From positions 45,040,696 to 45,104,695 of the forward strand of contig OZ024865.1 in the NCBI GenBank assembly GCA_964017155.1: a stretch of 64,000 nt of DNA. Reading direction: 5' to 3'. Numbering within the stretch: position 1 is the stretch's first letter; the number at the start of each line of letters is the position of its first letter. The notes beneath the pieces are model-generated. The model ran no database searches, was not told where the DNA came from, and saw nothing but the letters and a program-made list of their open reading frames with translations. The translations under genes were made by a program, and so were the position numbers. Below, piece after piece: positions 37,601 to 50,800 of the stretch. The stretch is from Oasisia sp. SBJ-2009. Taxonomy: Eukaryota > Annelida > Polychaeta > Sabellida > Siboglinidae.

Positions 37601-38276
37601 TTTACCCGAGTGCCGTAGCAGCCTTATCAGGAGTGAAATATAGAACGTAGCTGTAAAGACCCTGGAAACTTGGCTGTTTTCGACTCTCTGGCGGAATTGT
37701 TATTTTTCTGGTGCTGGTTGGTGTGGCTGAGCTGTACGCGTGTGGGGTGTGGGTGTACCTATTCTCAGTGGCGGATCGGTGGTGCTGAGCAACAATCTTA
37801 TCTTCTCCTGAAATGTTAGCTTAACTTAATAATTGTATAAATATATATTTTTAAACAAAATTGGACGCATTCAATTGTAATTCAATTGTAATTGTAAATA
37901 TAATTTTAAAATTATATTTTAGTCCTCTTATAGTGTATGTCTATTTTTAAAGGATATTTTTTTAATTATTTATTTATTTATTTTATTAACTAATTTACAC
38001 CACAATTATTGTTAAATAGATAATCTATTATTTTAATGTTGTCTTTAGTTATTTACTATATTAAAAAAATTTTTTTTTATTAAAATATTTTTTTTTTTTT
38101 TTAAAGAACATATCATGTACAATGTATATTTTATATCTATATTTTATATTTGTTCGCCGTGTTCTATTTTACTGTATATTTAGGCACTATGTAAGTCAAC
38201 GCCAGACTACATTCCAATTTATCATGTAACTTTTACACGTTGAATATGGCAATAAAGCTTTATTATTATTATTATT
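34691..38276 (+). mobile_element. Non-LTR retrotransposon, CR1/L2/Rex1-like, full-length but broken
   Basis: The left junction is set by comparison with the empty site (…GCCAG/ATAATT… at 61381/61382). The 3' end has AATAAAGCTTTATTATTATT, a short ATT-repeat tail typical of this group rather than a poly(A). No clear target-site duplication is visible. It encodes one endonuclease/RT polyprotein (next entry). The 3' UTR (37651-38276) is AT-rich without genes. Confidence 0.85.
34698..37650 (+). pseudogene. Endonuclease-reverse transcriptase ORF with one nonsense codon and one frameshift
   Basis: Frame one opens at ATG 34698 (MAPVYGDKALAL), hits TAA at 34878-34880, then continues in frame through an Asn-run/Arg-rich stretch into the endonuclease start (LSNVRSLKNKHDEL, FTETWLDPL). 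Near 35302, after MINQRWCND, the frame shifts with an apparent small deletion and resumes as CSPELETLIIKCKPFYLPRE. The rest is open to 37650, with an in-frame ATG at 35380: GDFNHT and FSDHAM (endonuclease), then RT blocks RKAAGPDN, DFRPVALTS, QFAYRENRCTDDAV, LFVDYSSAFNT, GTPQGCVLSPLLYSLF, the catalytic FADD and FKFLGTIIS. It would copy its own RNA at a nicked target if intact. As it stands no full polyprotein can be made, although the RT half is undamaged. Confidence 0.85.
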
Positions 38277-38629
38277 ATAATTTAGTGGCGGCTTTCAGAA
38301 AAAAACTTTCACCGTGGCACCAACGGGCTTCCGTAAGATAGCGCTACAAAAACTATGACTCAATCGAACAGTTTTGCTTACGTGATTGCTCTCGCAGAAT
38401 TCACTCGAATAGTTTCGCTACATTGTACCAGTTAATTATCTCACATTTATTTTGTAAGAATACAGTTTGCTGTACAAAACTCATCTGATGGGAACACGTA
38501 CAAGGCCAACATTTCCATATGTGTTTATTTAACAACCAAGTAACAATTAAACTTCTTCAAAAATCAAACGAGGAAAGGAAACTGGCGAGCTCAGAGAAGA
38601 ACTCTAAGTTACCGTAACAAATGCAAGGC

Positions 38630-38895
38630 GGATCAATCCGTTGTATAATGGTATCACATCCAATAGGAAGATGGAGAAGAGCGTGGGGGCCAGTTAACAA
38701 CCTTGCTTGACCCCATTTGTAACACTGAACGATTCCGAGACTTCCCCTCCAACACTAACATTCGCTCTCATTCCGATATGTAGAGCTTCGATCGTAGTTG
38801 TAAACTTCTTTGGGCATCCACACTTCTTCAGTAGCTGCCATATCCCGGTCCTCACAACTGTATCGAACGCCTTACTGAAGTCAGAACCAGCGAGG
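38630..38895 (-). pseudogene. Reverse transcriptase relic, C-terminal part (unit 1)
   Basis: Orthologue of 9335-9605 with the same DFSKAFDTVV and TNGVKQGC pieces and the same stop after QGC. The sequence upstream of DFSKAF (…RVLAVLAGS) is unlike RT and marks a rearrangement point. Confidence 0.7.
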
Positions 38896-39274
38896 ACGGC
38901 AAGCACCCTGGATGTAACCACCCTACGGTCGGTGTAGGGTAAAATGTCATGAAAGAAATGACTACATACCATAACGTTGTAACCAAAATAGCTAGATAAC
39001 AGTCAGTTAATATAATATTGCCGTATACTGGAAACAACTAGACGTTCGACAAGGCTACTATATGCATGAGTACCCACACTACTAAAAAGGTTGGATATTT
39101 GTGTACGGGTAATATTCGAGCAGTAATTTCAGGAATGCTGGAAGCCTTAATAAGTGGATATACTGTTCCACTGAACAGGTCTACTAACGAGTAAATTGTA
39201 AAGCATTTGAGATAGTCTTGGTGGCGGTATAGTGTATTATATAATAACTTATAAAAATCTTTTTGTTTTTAAAT

Positions 39275-39930
39275 GAGCACGCAGGGATCGCTGCAGCTAC
39301 ACCCGAAGCGTCTACTCTTACTACTCGAGCTACTTCTCCGGTCGCTACTACTACCAGTGTAACCGTGGATTAATGTACTACCGCTCGTGTCGATTTAACC
39401 ATTCGTACTACCCGGGACTCGGCCGCTGCGGTTCGAGTACAATCCATATGTATTCAAAAACAATATTAATCATAGAACACAAGGTCTCACATACTGAAAC
39501 CGTTTGTCGTTAGACTGATTTATTGACCATGTTCCTTAAAATATTTGCGTAACATATTTGAGTTCTGACTACCAATTATATTCTGATTACAACGCTTGTG
39601 TTAATTATTTGGTGATATATCTTCGTATATATTTCGTTTTATTTGCAGCAGAGAAAGTAACGTTCTTATTAATCGACAAATGTGTTATTGTTATATGCAC
39701 AATTACGATTAGGATTCATACCCATATTGTATTCCGCAGGTTGCAGATAGACTTACTGTTAGAGGTACAACGGCTGGCAGGCGACCGTTTGCAACGTATG
39801 TGGAAGCTATGTCTACTGCAGATATGGACGTCCCATTCGCTACAGGAGATGCCCCTGGAACAGACGCCACTATGACTGTTATCGCCATCGTTGTGTCAGC
39901 AGGTGCAACGGCTGCTGTGGCGAACGACAA
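39275..39930 (+). pseudogene. Pseudogene E: exon 4 and exon 5 relics
   Basis: Exon-4-like 39275-39430 and exon-5-like 39740-39930 keep family lengths. The exon-4 acceptor AG is lost (AAAT), and its first Cys is Arg. Exon 5 has TAG in place of GAG near its start and TAG in place of GAG after TACTGT. The normal TAA is CAA, so the frame would run on to a TGA about 18 bases later. No leader or exon 3 is present. Confidence 0.8.
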
Positions 39931-40963
39931 ATGTGTAGCAAAAGGTGACTAGATAATATCCCTCATTAGTTGGTTTATCTGATTATCGTTCTGATCGGTA
40001 TTATTCTTGCAGACAATTGAGTTAACATTTGATATTATTATCACCATATTCCAAATGTACTCAAACATATTCCTTCGTGTCAAATTAGATGAATAAATGT
40101 AAATGTGACATTTAACGGAAGAGATTTTGATCTCCTACAAAGCAACCACAGGATTGTATGAAGGAGGACATCTGAACACAACACATAGCGTACCCATTAT
40201 ACATGCGGGGTAAATAGAAATGGATGTAATACGTGATCTTCGACGATACATAAAACTTCAAACCAATTAGCTATTGGAAGCAGCAAAAACGGCAGGCATA
40301 GATTATGATTCACTTGAATGAAGTACTCTGATTCTAAAAAAACAACTACAAAAACAGTCGTGTATCGACTTCGTGATGTGTCGTGATTTAACATTTTTTA
40401 CGTTGGCGTCACTCCGCGGACGAGCAGCGTGATGTTTGCAAGTCACCCAAAGGGTCATTTTTATCAGAAACCAACAAACAACAAAAAACGAGTGCATGCT
40501 GGTCAGACAAAGTTCAGCTCAACAAAAACATGTAAAACCATGCGTTATAGTTAACGGCAGAACGAGTGTGTTGCGTGTTTGAATATGTTTAACTGTTTTT
40601 GTCTGTTTCGTCTGACATTTCTAACGTTGGCGGTTTGCCTACGTAAACGTTTGATTGGTGTAATGCACTGTTACCTGACTTGCTAATGTAGTGAAACACC
40701 TACAGAGTGGTTTGTTGCGGCACAGTTTGAAGTACAAAAAGTGTAGCCTCGACATATATTCACGCATCGGATTCACGTATAAAAAAATTCAGAATACACG
40801 TCGTCCAATAAAATATGATGAATTCTGACAGCTCGCTCTCACGCAAAACATTCACGTATACATATATACATATACATATATACAGCCTACCCGCTGTCGA
40901 ACACAACTACACACATTCATATAGTACGCTCGCGCACACAACTATTACCTTCGGCTTCACATA

Positions 40964-41405
40964 GGGGAAGGAGGGGCATGTCCGCACACTTAGATGAAAC
41001 ACGCTTTAGATAATGCACTATGTGTGCTAAGAGGGAGATAGTTAGCATTCAAAATGAGCAATCATATTATTTCATTGTTAGTTTGTTAGAAATCGCATAT
41101 CCCATCAGATATATTTACATATATGGGTAAATGTAGAGGCATACCTTTGTGCGGACATGCACCAAGGTACGGGGCATAGCAGCGCTTATGCCCCAGGAAT
41201 GGCAAAGCAACAGCTGGTCTCACATAGCACACTATTAACTGCAATACTAATATGCGTAGGCTTCATGCACGTGAACTACTTTAAGACAAACTTACAAGAA
41301 ACACAAGAGAACACAAATCAACGGTTTCAAATGTTCATATGTAAGTCCACGTCATTTGATATCTTGGTTTCTTTTGTCTGTGAGCAATGATCAATTAAGC
41401 TTTAT
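40964..41405. mobile_element. Left-end fragment of TIR element
   Basis: Starts TA/GGGGAAGGAGGGGCATGTCC and includes the internal GTGCGGACATGCACC motif; the right TIR is not found. Confidence 0.55.
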
Positions 41406-41904
41406 TTAGTTAACGGACGAAATGCTTTTAACTTTTACAGAAACTGTCTTTAATACATTACCGTGATATATCTTCGTCTGATCATGCAACCTTTCCTCTT
41501 CACTTAGCAAGTTATTTTTTGATATACTTTCAGCTAAACAGTGTAATAAACAGGTATACATTCACGTTACAATAATACAGTATTGTATAATGAAACATAA
41601 AATACGGTTTTCTCTAAACACGATTTTTCATTTGAAATAGCCTTGAAAATCTGGTCGTTTCACTCTAATGTTCCCACATGCATTATATATGCATCTGAGT
41701 GATGTGTATAGCCTTCTATGTAGAGCGATTGGGGAATAGCATGTCATATCCACATGCACACGAGTACATTGACCAGCTGGTTTGCAGCAGTCCACCTCAT
41801 CACATCAGCAGGTGTACGTTAAGTTGATGTTCTTTTCGTCGGACCATTCTGAACTTCGACATGCAGCTATAGATGACCATATCTAGACACGCATCGTGCA
41901 TAGG
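41406..41904. other. Unique non-coding stretch
   Basis: Found only here in the window, between the two halves of the internal duplication. Nothing recognisable. Confidence 0.5.
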
Positions 41905-42505
41905 AAAACAGTCGTGTATCAACTTCTTGATGTGTCGTGATTTAACCTTTTTCACTTCTGCGTCACTCCGCTTACTGTATACAAATCACCCAAACGTTCA
42001 TCTTATCAGAATCCGACAGACAACAAAAAACCAGTACATGCTGGTCAGACAAAGTTCAACTCAACAAAAACATGTAAACCCATGCGTTGTAGTTAACGGC
42101 ACAACGAGAGAGTTGCATATTTGAATGTGTTTAACTGTTTTTGTTTGTTTCGCCTAACATTTCTAACGTTCGTGTGTTGGTGGTTTGCCCTCATAAACCT
42201 TTGATTGGTTTATGATACATTGCACCGTTACCTGACTTGCTAATGCAGGGAAGCACCCATAGAGTGGTCTGTTGCGACACAATTTGAAGAATAAAAAGTA
42301 AAGCTGCGACATATATGCAAGCATCGCATTCACATATACATAAATTCAGACTACACGTCGTCGAACCAAACATGATGCATTCAGACAGCTCGTTCTCACG
42401 CAAAACATTCACATATATTATACACAGACTACGCGCTGTCGAACACACCTACACATGTTCATATAATACGCTCGCTCACACAACTCTTACCTTCGGCTGC
42501 ACATA

Positions 42506-43136
42506 GGGGAAGTAGGGGCATGTCCGTACACTTAAGATGAAACACGCCGTAGATAATGCATTTTGTGGTCGCTAAGAGGATGATATTTAGCATTCAGAAT
42601 GAGCAATCATATTACTTCGTTGTTAGTTAGTTAGTTAGTTAGTTAGAAATCGCATGTCCCATCAGATATTTACATATTTAGGCATATGTAGAGGCACACC
42701 TTTGTGCGGACATGCACTAAGGTACGGGGCGTGCGATTATGCCCCAGGAATGGCAAAGCAACAGTTGGTCTCACAGACCTGACTATTAACTGCAATATTG
42801 ATATGTATTTGTATGTGTAGGCTACATGAACGTGAATTACTTTAAGAAAAATGTACAAGAAACACCAGAGAACACAAATCAACGGTTTCAAATTTTCATA
42901 TATAAGTCCACGTCATTTGATATCTTGGTTTCTTTTGTCTGTGAGCAATGATCAATTAAGCTTTATTTATTTAACGGACGTAATGATACACAACATGATA
43001 AATGTGAGGCCAATGCGATATAGTCTATTGCACATTGATGAAGCATTGAATGATATAAAATAAAAGTGTGATAATATTAAATAATCGTATAATAATCATC
43101 ATATATTATCTCACAGCAAAGTTGTCTATAATATTT
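42506..43136. mobile_element. Truncated copy of the TIR element (unit 2)
   Basis: Orthologue of 15018-15640; starts TA/GGGGAAGTAGGGGCATGTCC and stops at the signal-exon relic. Confidence 0.6.
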
Positions 43137-43174
43137 GTGGTAAGCTTCAGCAATGCGATGATATATTTTGCCAT
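43106..43174 (-). pseudogene. Diverged signal-peptide exon relic (unit 2)
   Basis: Same 22-codon frame as 15610-15678 (MAKYIIALLK...), again preceded by a CAG acceptor and, at 43352, by the TTGTCTGCCCG/GTAAG first-exon end. The two copies share their changes, so the relic predates macro-duplication. Confidence 0.6.
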
Positions 43175-43486
43175 AACTTCTGTCTTACTATGAAATAAGC
43201 AAATGCATGTGATGGCCATCTTACTAAAATGTGAAGTATTGTAATGTCCCCAATAAACTAACAGATTCAATGAAGTATGAAACAAACCAACTTACCTACA
43301 AAGCATATGACAACAAGAAGAGAAGAAAATTCCATGAAACGTGTCACTTACCGGGCAGACAACGCCTTCAGCTGTGTCCTATGGTGCAACACACACGGGA
43401 GTCAGAGGACTCATCACAAACATTACACATCAAGGTATTCACACAATTGTATTATTTTGTTATTTGTAATGTCAACCTCCATGTTG

Positions 43487-45260
43487 TCTTAAACGATGCA
43501 TCGACGTTTAGTAATAGACAATTGTGATCAGTCATCCGAAACCCATCTACCTAAAACACATATCTTATCAAGCATTCCACTCCATATGCCCAATGATATA
43601 AAACATGTCATTCGTAAAACACACATTTACATGTTACATGTGTGTAGCCGGATTAATAATTATATCGTTCATGTTTGTGATGAATCCTCCAAACTACAGC
43701 AAGCTGCAGTGGCTGCCAATAGCAATAACTAAGATAAATGAATATTGTTCTACTCACGCAAGAAGTCCTGGCTGGCCACGCACAGCAATATCTATCCCAT
43801 TGTGTAGGCCGGCATCAGAAAAACGATACCGCTGCGCTCGAGTGAACACAGTCAACCGGGTGTCTTAAGTGCAAGACGCCGGTGGGTGACAGCTCACTCA
43901 CGTGGCTGCTTCAACACTGTGCAACTTGCTGCCACACCGTGTCGGCAATCTAATAGTGGACCATTCAAACATTGCAAAGTCCTCTAGAATTGTTTTATCG
44001 GCATTGTTTTTTTTTTAATAAAGGGCAGCCATGCTAAATCAATCATGAGGAAAGTAAGAGAAACATGACTAGGTGAATGCTCCGATCAGTTTTGAATTTA
44101 ATGGCCATTATACGAAGGTCACGAACTCAACTGAGTTTTAATTTAGGTTTTTATCTTACTGATGAAATACATTCTCAGGGAGTCGATCTCTACATAGCAG
44201 TAGCGATTTTACGATCAGGGCACTGATTGGCTGAGATATAAGGTGTACAACTTTGTACATAAACAAAGATGCATAGGATACTGCAACACAAAAATTGGAT
44301 TATCTCGAAATGTGTTTTTCTTGTATGCACAAGTTAGCTTATTCACTATTGCCATGATAACCTGTTTTGAAAACAATACAATACAATATCGGCAAAAAGT
44401 CATAGGAACATCAAGAAACATTGACGCTGATCTGTTTCATGTTCTGAGCAACTTCCTATATCTATGTTTCCATGTGTGTCAATTATTTCTTGATGTGATG
44501 ATATTGCATTCCTGACAATACTGTTAACAATGAACAATAAATGAATAGTTGTATAAATATTTCAATTTGAAACATGACACATGTCAGTTTTTTTGCTGTT
44601 CCCATGACTTGTTGTCGGAACTGTACATGTCAATATACAACACGTCAATCTTGTATTAAATGATGCATCTACGTTTAGTAATAGACAATTGTGATCAGTC
44701 ATCCAAAACCCATTTACGTAAAACACATAATTTATCAAACACTTTGCGCCACATGACCACTGATGTAAAATATATCATTCTTAAAACACAGAGCATGTAA
44801 CATAATAATGTTACATGCTCTGTGTTTTACGAATGATATGTTTTAGTGGTCATGTGGCGCAGAGTGTTTGATAAATTACGGTTATATATACATTATATAT
44901 GTAACCGTAGTAATAAATATATCATTAATGTTTGTGATTAATCATCTAACTACTGCAAGCTGCAGTGGCTGTCAATAGCACAACTAAGATAAATGACAAC
45001 AATTATATATCCCATTGTGTAGGCCAGCACCAGACAACTATACTGCTGCGCTCGAGTGAACACAGTCATTCGCGTGTCTTAAGTGCATAATGTCAGTGGG
45101 TGACAGCTCACTCCAGTGACTGCTTCAACAATGTGCAACTTGCTGTGTCGGAAATATAATAGTGGATCAGTCAAACATTGAACAGTCCTCTAGAATGTTT
45201 CTATCGGTATCGTGTTTTAATAGCGGGCATCAATGCTAGATGGGATGAGGAAAATTAATA
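43487..45260. repeat. Two duplicated blocks, unit 2
   Basis: Orthologous to 15991-17760, in the same order. No gene is supported. Confidence 0.6.
44730..44876. repeat. 147-bp hairpin (unit 2)
   Basis: Same arms as 17233-17379. One base near the turn (GTTACATGC for GTGACATGC) makes the pairing closer to perfect than in unit 1. Confidence 0.85.
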
Positions 45261-45581
45261 GGGTGGATGCCACGATCAGTTTTTAATTTAAAGGTCATTT
45301 GAAAGATCACGTTTCTTAAGCGGTTTGAGAAAAAGCGAACTGTTGATATAATAGATCGTTCACTGAGTAATCCGTTGACATGTAGTCAATCAAAGACGGC
45401 ATTAAGACAGACTGTTTGTGTTTTTGTGTTTTGGTTCTCGGGCGAGCGTCGGTTAGTCATAAAACAAACCATACTACCTCATGGTATAGGGTAATCAGTC
45501 TAATAAAAAGTAATGTGTAAAAACGCGATTTTAATACCATGCATTTTGTTGCAGTGTTAGCTGTCTAATACTTCACACAGA

Positions 45582-46273
45582 TACGAGCCGCTGAAAACAT
45601 TGACCATTATATTGAGACACACACGCACGCACATATTCCTCAATTTGTCAGTTACCTGTATGTTTTCTTTTCTCAAGATAATTTATATATGACATTCTTT
45701 TTCTAGCTTTGCTTGGACCGCTGCAGCAACCTTTTCTGTGCCTGCTGGAAAGTATCCACGTGTTTGCACCGATTCTACCTGCTGTATGTACGCGTGAGTT
45801 GTATAGTTATCTGCTATTCATCTTATAATATACGTTTCTTACTTTGTATGTATCTTCTGTGTACCACAGTTCCTTGTCTGTCTAGCTTTCAATGGTTTCT
45901 ATCTGATTGATGTTGGAGTATATTAGTATGTCATTTTCTACCATCACCTTTCGAGTCAATTTATTCACCTTCACGTATGTTAGCGCATACTGTTTTGTCG
46001 TCGTCGAAGCGAAGATGACTGAGATATACTCCATCTATCATGAAGCCTCTAATTTTCCAGGTAACAAATACGTTGGTAAATATACTCAAATATCGCTTAT
46101 TACACAAAAATTATTTACATTATGTGTGTATGTTTTATGTATTAATGTGAGTCTGCATATATGTCGTTACGCGTGATTGTGTGCGTGCTGTTTGGTAAGA
46201 TTGTATTTGTGTGTACAGTATGTTTTTCATAAGATACGTGGGTTTTTGTTTGTGGGAATATGTTAGATTTAAG

Positions 46274-46357
<84 letters not shown>

Positions 46358-46510
46358 TACGATATATGTCATAGTTAACTTTTCAACAAAAATATACACT
46401 GCAATATTCTCGTTTTACACACTTGAGTAACCGACATAATTGAATGCGAAGCTATGTTTTATGACGTACCAACCTATGCACAAAAATAAAAACAAACATA
46501 CAAGAACATG
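45582..46510. repeat. Single copy of the 927 bp block
   Basis: Matches 19004-19930, the second of the two copies in unit 1, including the long TA run. Confidence 0.75.
46275..46351. repeat. (AT)n microsatellite
   Basis: TA run orthologous to 19698-19768. Confidence 0.95.
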
Positions 46511-46694
46511 AGATGTTCATCATGTCGTCTTTGCATGTCTACGTCCATACGATAAAGAATTGGTTATGAAACACTGTGCAGTCCTAAACCACGACAACAA
46601 ACTTGTACGAATGATATGGAACACTTTATTTCTATGACATCACGCTGGCTAAATTGAACAAAAAGGCCAAATTGTAACTTCATAGAATCCAGTA

Positions 46695-47952
46695 GGGGAA
46701 GAAGGGGCATGTCCACACACACAAGGTGATACACGCTATAGATAATGCATTGTGTGTGCTAAGAGGGTGATATTTAGCATTCAGAATGAGCAGTCATATT
46801 ACTCTGCTGTTAGTTAGTTAAACAATCTTATATCCCATCAGATATGTCAATATTTGGTCAAATGTAGAGGCATAGCTTTGTGCGGACATGCCCCAAGGTA
46901 CGGGGCATAGCCGCACTATGTGTGCGAGTATGCCCCAGGAATGGCGAAGCAACAGCTGGTCTCACAGCGTTGAATATTAACTGCAGTAATAATATGTATT
47001 GGTACGTGTAGGCTACAGGCACGTGCATTACGTTTAAAAAAACTTACAAGAAACACCAGAGAACACAAATCAAAGGTTTGAAGTTTTCATATATTAGTAA
47101 AGTTGAGAAAATAGTGGCCTTGAATCATAGTCCACGTTTATTCCTCTTTAAGCGTCAAAGCAAACAACAACATAGATTTGTAACGGGTAAAGTCAAACTT
47201 TGCAACCCAGCTTCTCTGATGCCTTCTAGCTAAAACCAGCATATGTGGCTTCGTACCGCGCAAAGTCAAATTCAAAACTCAGTTTGTCGGGCGTGCGAGC
47301 ATGTCTTTGTATGGACTAACGTATACGGGCAAAGTTCTATATTATAGATTATACATCATTTGTCATCTTGTTGAACAATTAAGTTTTATTTGTTTAATGG
47401 ACCTAATGATACACAACATGGAAAATGTGAGGCCAACACGATATAGCCTATCGCACATTGATGAAACAATGAAAATATATAAAAGTATGATAACTTAAAA
47501 GGTATATATTATACTATCTCACATCAACGTTTCCTATAATATTTGTGCTATGCAACTGAAGTATCTAAATATGTAGTTAAGGAGACTATACAATATTATA
47601 GGCACCGATGCATGAAATACGTCTACACGGCGGGTGGGGCATGACCGCACAGTCCTATGCCAACATGCCCCAAGCATCCAGCTCGTGAACAATTCTGAAT
47701 TGCGCGAAAATGCTGCTTAAGAAAGTATCCTTTATTTCCCACATCATAAAACATAAAAATGCGATTTGGAATTATGAAAGAAAATTGATATGCATGTCTT
47801 ACAGTTAATGTAATACACGTAGCAGCATGTGAGTAAAATGACATCAAGTTTAAGAAAATAACATTTTATGGGTTAGACGTTGCTGCTTAGCATGATTCCA
47901 CTATCCAGATATTAGGCGATGCCTCAAAGTGCGGACATGCCCCTACTTCCCC
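46695..47952. mobile_element. Non-autonomous TIR element (unit 2)
   Basis: Orthologue of 20111-21352 with the same TA flanks. It differs by a 17 bp insertion near 47830 and a mutated base in the left TIR (CCACAC for CCGCAC). It was inherited by duplication and is not a new insertion. Confidence 0.7.
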
Positions 47953-48189
47953 TATCTGCAGCGTATTTTATGAACACAACGTGACACACTAGTTTTCGTC
48001 GAAATAAAACTGCAGGTGCAATTTAAATGTGTACGCACTCATTGACGAAAGCTTTAAACATAGTATTGGTTTTGTCTCCTTCTCGAACCGATGTATGCAG
48101 ATACATTACATTATATGTCCGTATATATATGTCAACATGTGTCGAAATTAAATTATACTAGATGAATATGAATTTTTTGTTAGGATGTA

Positions 48190-48978
48190 TGTTGGAATAC
48201 CGGACAAGCTCAAACGAAGAAGGGATGTCGCAATTCCCTGATGACATATATCAAGAAGATCTGGACAACATCCCACTGTATTACGAAGACAAGCGCCGAT
48301 GAAATTTCAACCACGGGTGAAATGGTAGAGCAATTGCCGGCCTGACAAATGGCAAAGCACATGGGGAGATGGAATTCCTTGGGAAGTATGCATGCAAGGA
48401 GGAGAACATCTGTTCAGCATATATCACCAACTAAGCACCATGTTTAGGATGTGTGTTCTATACCACAATCATGGAAGGATGCTAACATTGTAACCAACTA
48501 CATGAAAAGTGATCGACCAGAGAGTGGGAACAAAAGTGGAAACTCTCTTTTTTCGATAGCAGGCAAGATCTTCACCAGCATACTACATAACATAATATAT
48601 ATCCACATAACACCAAAGGTAGTTGCGGAGACACAATGTGGCTTCAGAAGTAACCGGGGCACCTTGGATATGATATTTTGTCACCGACAGCTACAAGAAA
48701 AGTACTTCAGATCGGCCACTGTACATAGTGTATGTCGACTTCAGTAAGGCGTTCGATACAGTTTGGAGGACCGAGATATGGTAGCTACTGAAGAAGTATT
48801 GATGCCTAGAGAAGTCCACAACTATGAGCGAAGCTCTACATACCGGAATGACGGCGAATGTTAGTGTTGGAGGGGAAGTCTCGGAATCGTTCAGTGTTAC
48901 AAATGGGGTCAAACAAGGTTGTGTACCGGCCCCCACGCTCTTCTCCATATTCCTATAGGGTGTGGTATCATTAACCAA
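48190..48978 (+). pseudogene. Non-LTR reverse transcriptase relic (unit 2)
   Basis: Orthologue of 21590-22380 with the same broken blocks (DANIVTNYMKSDRPESG, SLFSIAGKIF, QCGFRSNRGTLDMIF, DFSKAFDTV). Here TNGVKQGC keeps Gly where unit 1 has Trp. Confidence 0.75.
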
Positions 48979-49574
48979 CGGATTGATCCGCCTTGTATTT
49001 GTTACGGTAATTTGGAATTCTTCTCTGAGCTCGTCAGTTATATTTCGTATTTTAATTTGTGAAGCAGCTTACTTGTTACTTGGTTGTTGTATAAAAACAA
49101 CATTTCAAAATGCCGGCCTTGTATGTGTTCCCATCACATGTGTTTTGTACATCAAACTATATACTTACAAAATAAGTATGAGATATTTAATTGGTAATCA
49201 CCAGGTATATTTTTGCGAAACTCTGAAACTCTGAATTCTGCGAGAGCAATTAGGTAAACACAACTGTTCGTTTGATTCATAGTTTATGTAGCGCTATCTC
49301 AGACTTGACATCGAAAAGGTTGTTCGGCCACTTGAATCAAACGAAGGCACACCAAGTTTACCATAAAGTGGATATCAAAATAATAACTATGATTATACAT
49401 TAAGATGACTGTGGCATACAGATAAAGGTTTATTTATATACAAAAAACTGCCTTCAACAAGATGGCCCCAGCGTAGTTACAGAGTAACACGCTGATCGTA
49501 GTTATTATTTTGACGTGTGGCAATGACATAGTTATCATAGATCTTCATGTACTGTTGCATATCTGTATACTATG

Positions 49575-49578
<4 letters not shown>

Positions 49579-49628
<50 letters not shown>
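49579..49628. repeat. (AT)n microsatellite
   Basis: TA run downstream of copy G, longer than its partner at 22980-23013. Confidence 0.9.
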
Positions 49629-49631
<3 letters not shown>

Positions 49632-49774
49632 ATATATTACACATTTATGTAAACAAATATGTGTTGTAGACCGATGTGTCTTACCCGTGACCGTGACATG
49701 AATTTTGCTAAATACAAATTATTATATAAAAGGTAGAACATGTCTTAAGTCATCTGACAAATAAAGTAATATTC

Positions 49775-49924
49775 AAACAAAGATAACATTTTCATTTTTA
49801 TTGTAGCGAGATGTTGATATAATCCTGCTGGTTACAATCTAAGTTGTAGACACATTATCTGCAAAATGTATATCCGCAAGCCTACGCGTGTTCCAAGTTT
49901 ATTTTCGAACATCGTTGAACACTC
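49775..49924 (-). other. Copy G terminal 3' UTR exon with polyadenylation signal
   Basis: Starts at 49924 after GTTTGCAG; AATAAA at 49802-49797. Confidence 0.6.
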
Positions 49925-49987
49925 CTGCAAACAAAGACATAAGTCACGTCTACGGTGATTGCACAGTCCACATGTATAACCACTACG

Positions 49988-50195
<208 letters not shown>

Positions 50196-50800
50196 AGCAA
50201 ATATGTAATCTTGCAATTGTACGAGATCACCAAAAATAAAGCCAGTAGCCGTTGACGTAAAAAACTGTAATTAAACGTAAATTTCATATTAGCTGTTACT
50301 ATGTGTTAGGCTGGTTAAATATAATCCATTCTTAGGGGAAATTGTACAAAAAATTGCAAACCACGCGGGATGACAGTTGCGTAAACAGTGCGCTATGATG
50401 ATATATAAATATAAGAACGAGTCACTTGTTATGTACTGAAGTGTTAACTAAGTACTGGTCAGTCCTTTTGTTTTTCGCTAAATAATCTAGCTATATCTTT
50501 CAGATAATTTCCAGAAGTCAGTGGACTTAACGTTATTATTACTAGTATGACATGTGAATTGATAATTACAAATACGTTAATAGAACCCTAAGTATTTGTT
50601 ACTGTTTTAATAATAAATACTAAAATATCAATAAATTCAGAGGCGCCAACATGATGAAAATTATAACTGACAGGCGCAAGCAAAACCAGTTGTCTTATCA
50701 TTCTGATCAATGATCATGATGTGTCTTGCCTGCTTAAGCAACAATAGAGAGATAAGAATAACACAAAATAAAACTTAGCAAATTACCTTACGCTACTTGC

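Larger units (their letters stand above)
34662..38334. mobile_element. Foldback element interrupted by the retrotransposon
   Basis: The left terminus ACGGAAGCCCGTTAGTGCC is at 34662 and the right terminus GGCACCAACGGGCTTCCGT ends at 38334. Without the insertion at 34691-38276 it equals the 88 bp element at 61353-61440. Confidence 0.8.
29755..38882. repeat. Palindrome P1, right arm (interrupted by a retrotransposon)
   Basis: Mirror of 22137-28135, carrying copy D. Without the 3.6 kb insertion at 34691-38276 the arm is about 5.5 kb. Homology ends at CTGAAGTC (38882), inside the RT relic. Confidence 0.85.
40129..42960. repeat. Start of macro-repeat unit 2, with an internal duplication
   Basis: Begins like 14187 and 63236. 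Two versions of the same about 1.05 kb sequence, 40345-41405 and 41905-42960, share GTCGTGTATC...GATTTAACNTTTTTCAC...CTTCGGCT...CACATAGGGGA and the left part of the TIR element (starting 40964 and 42506). Unit 1 shows one such block. No gene is seen. Confidence 0.7.
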
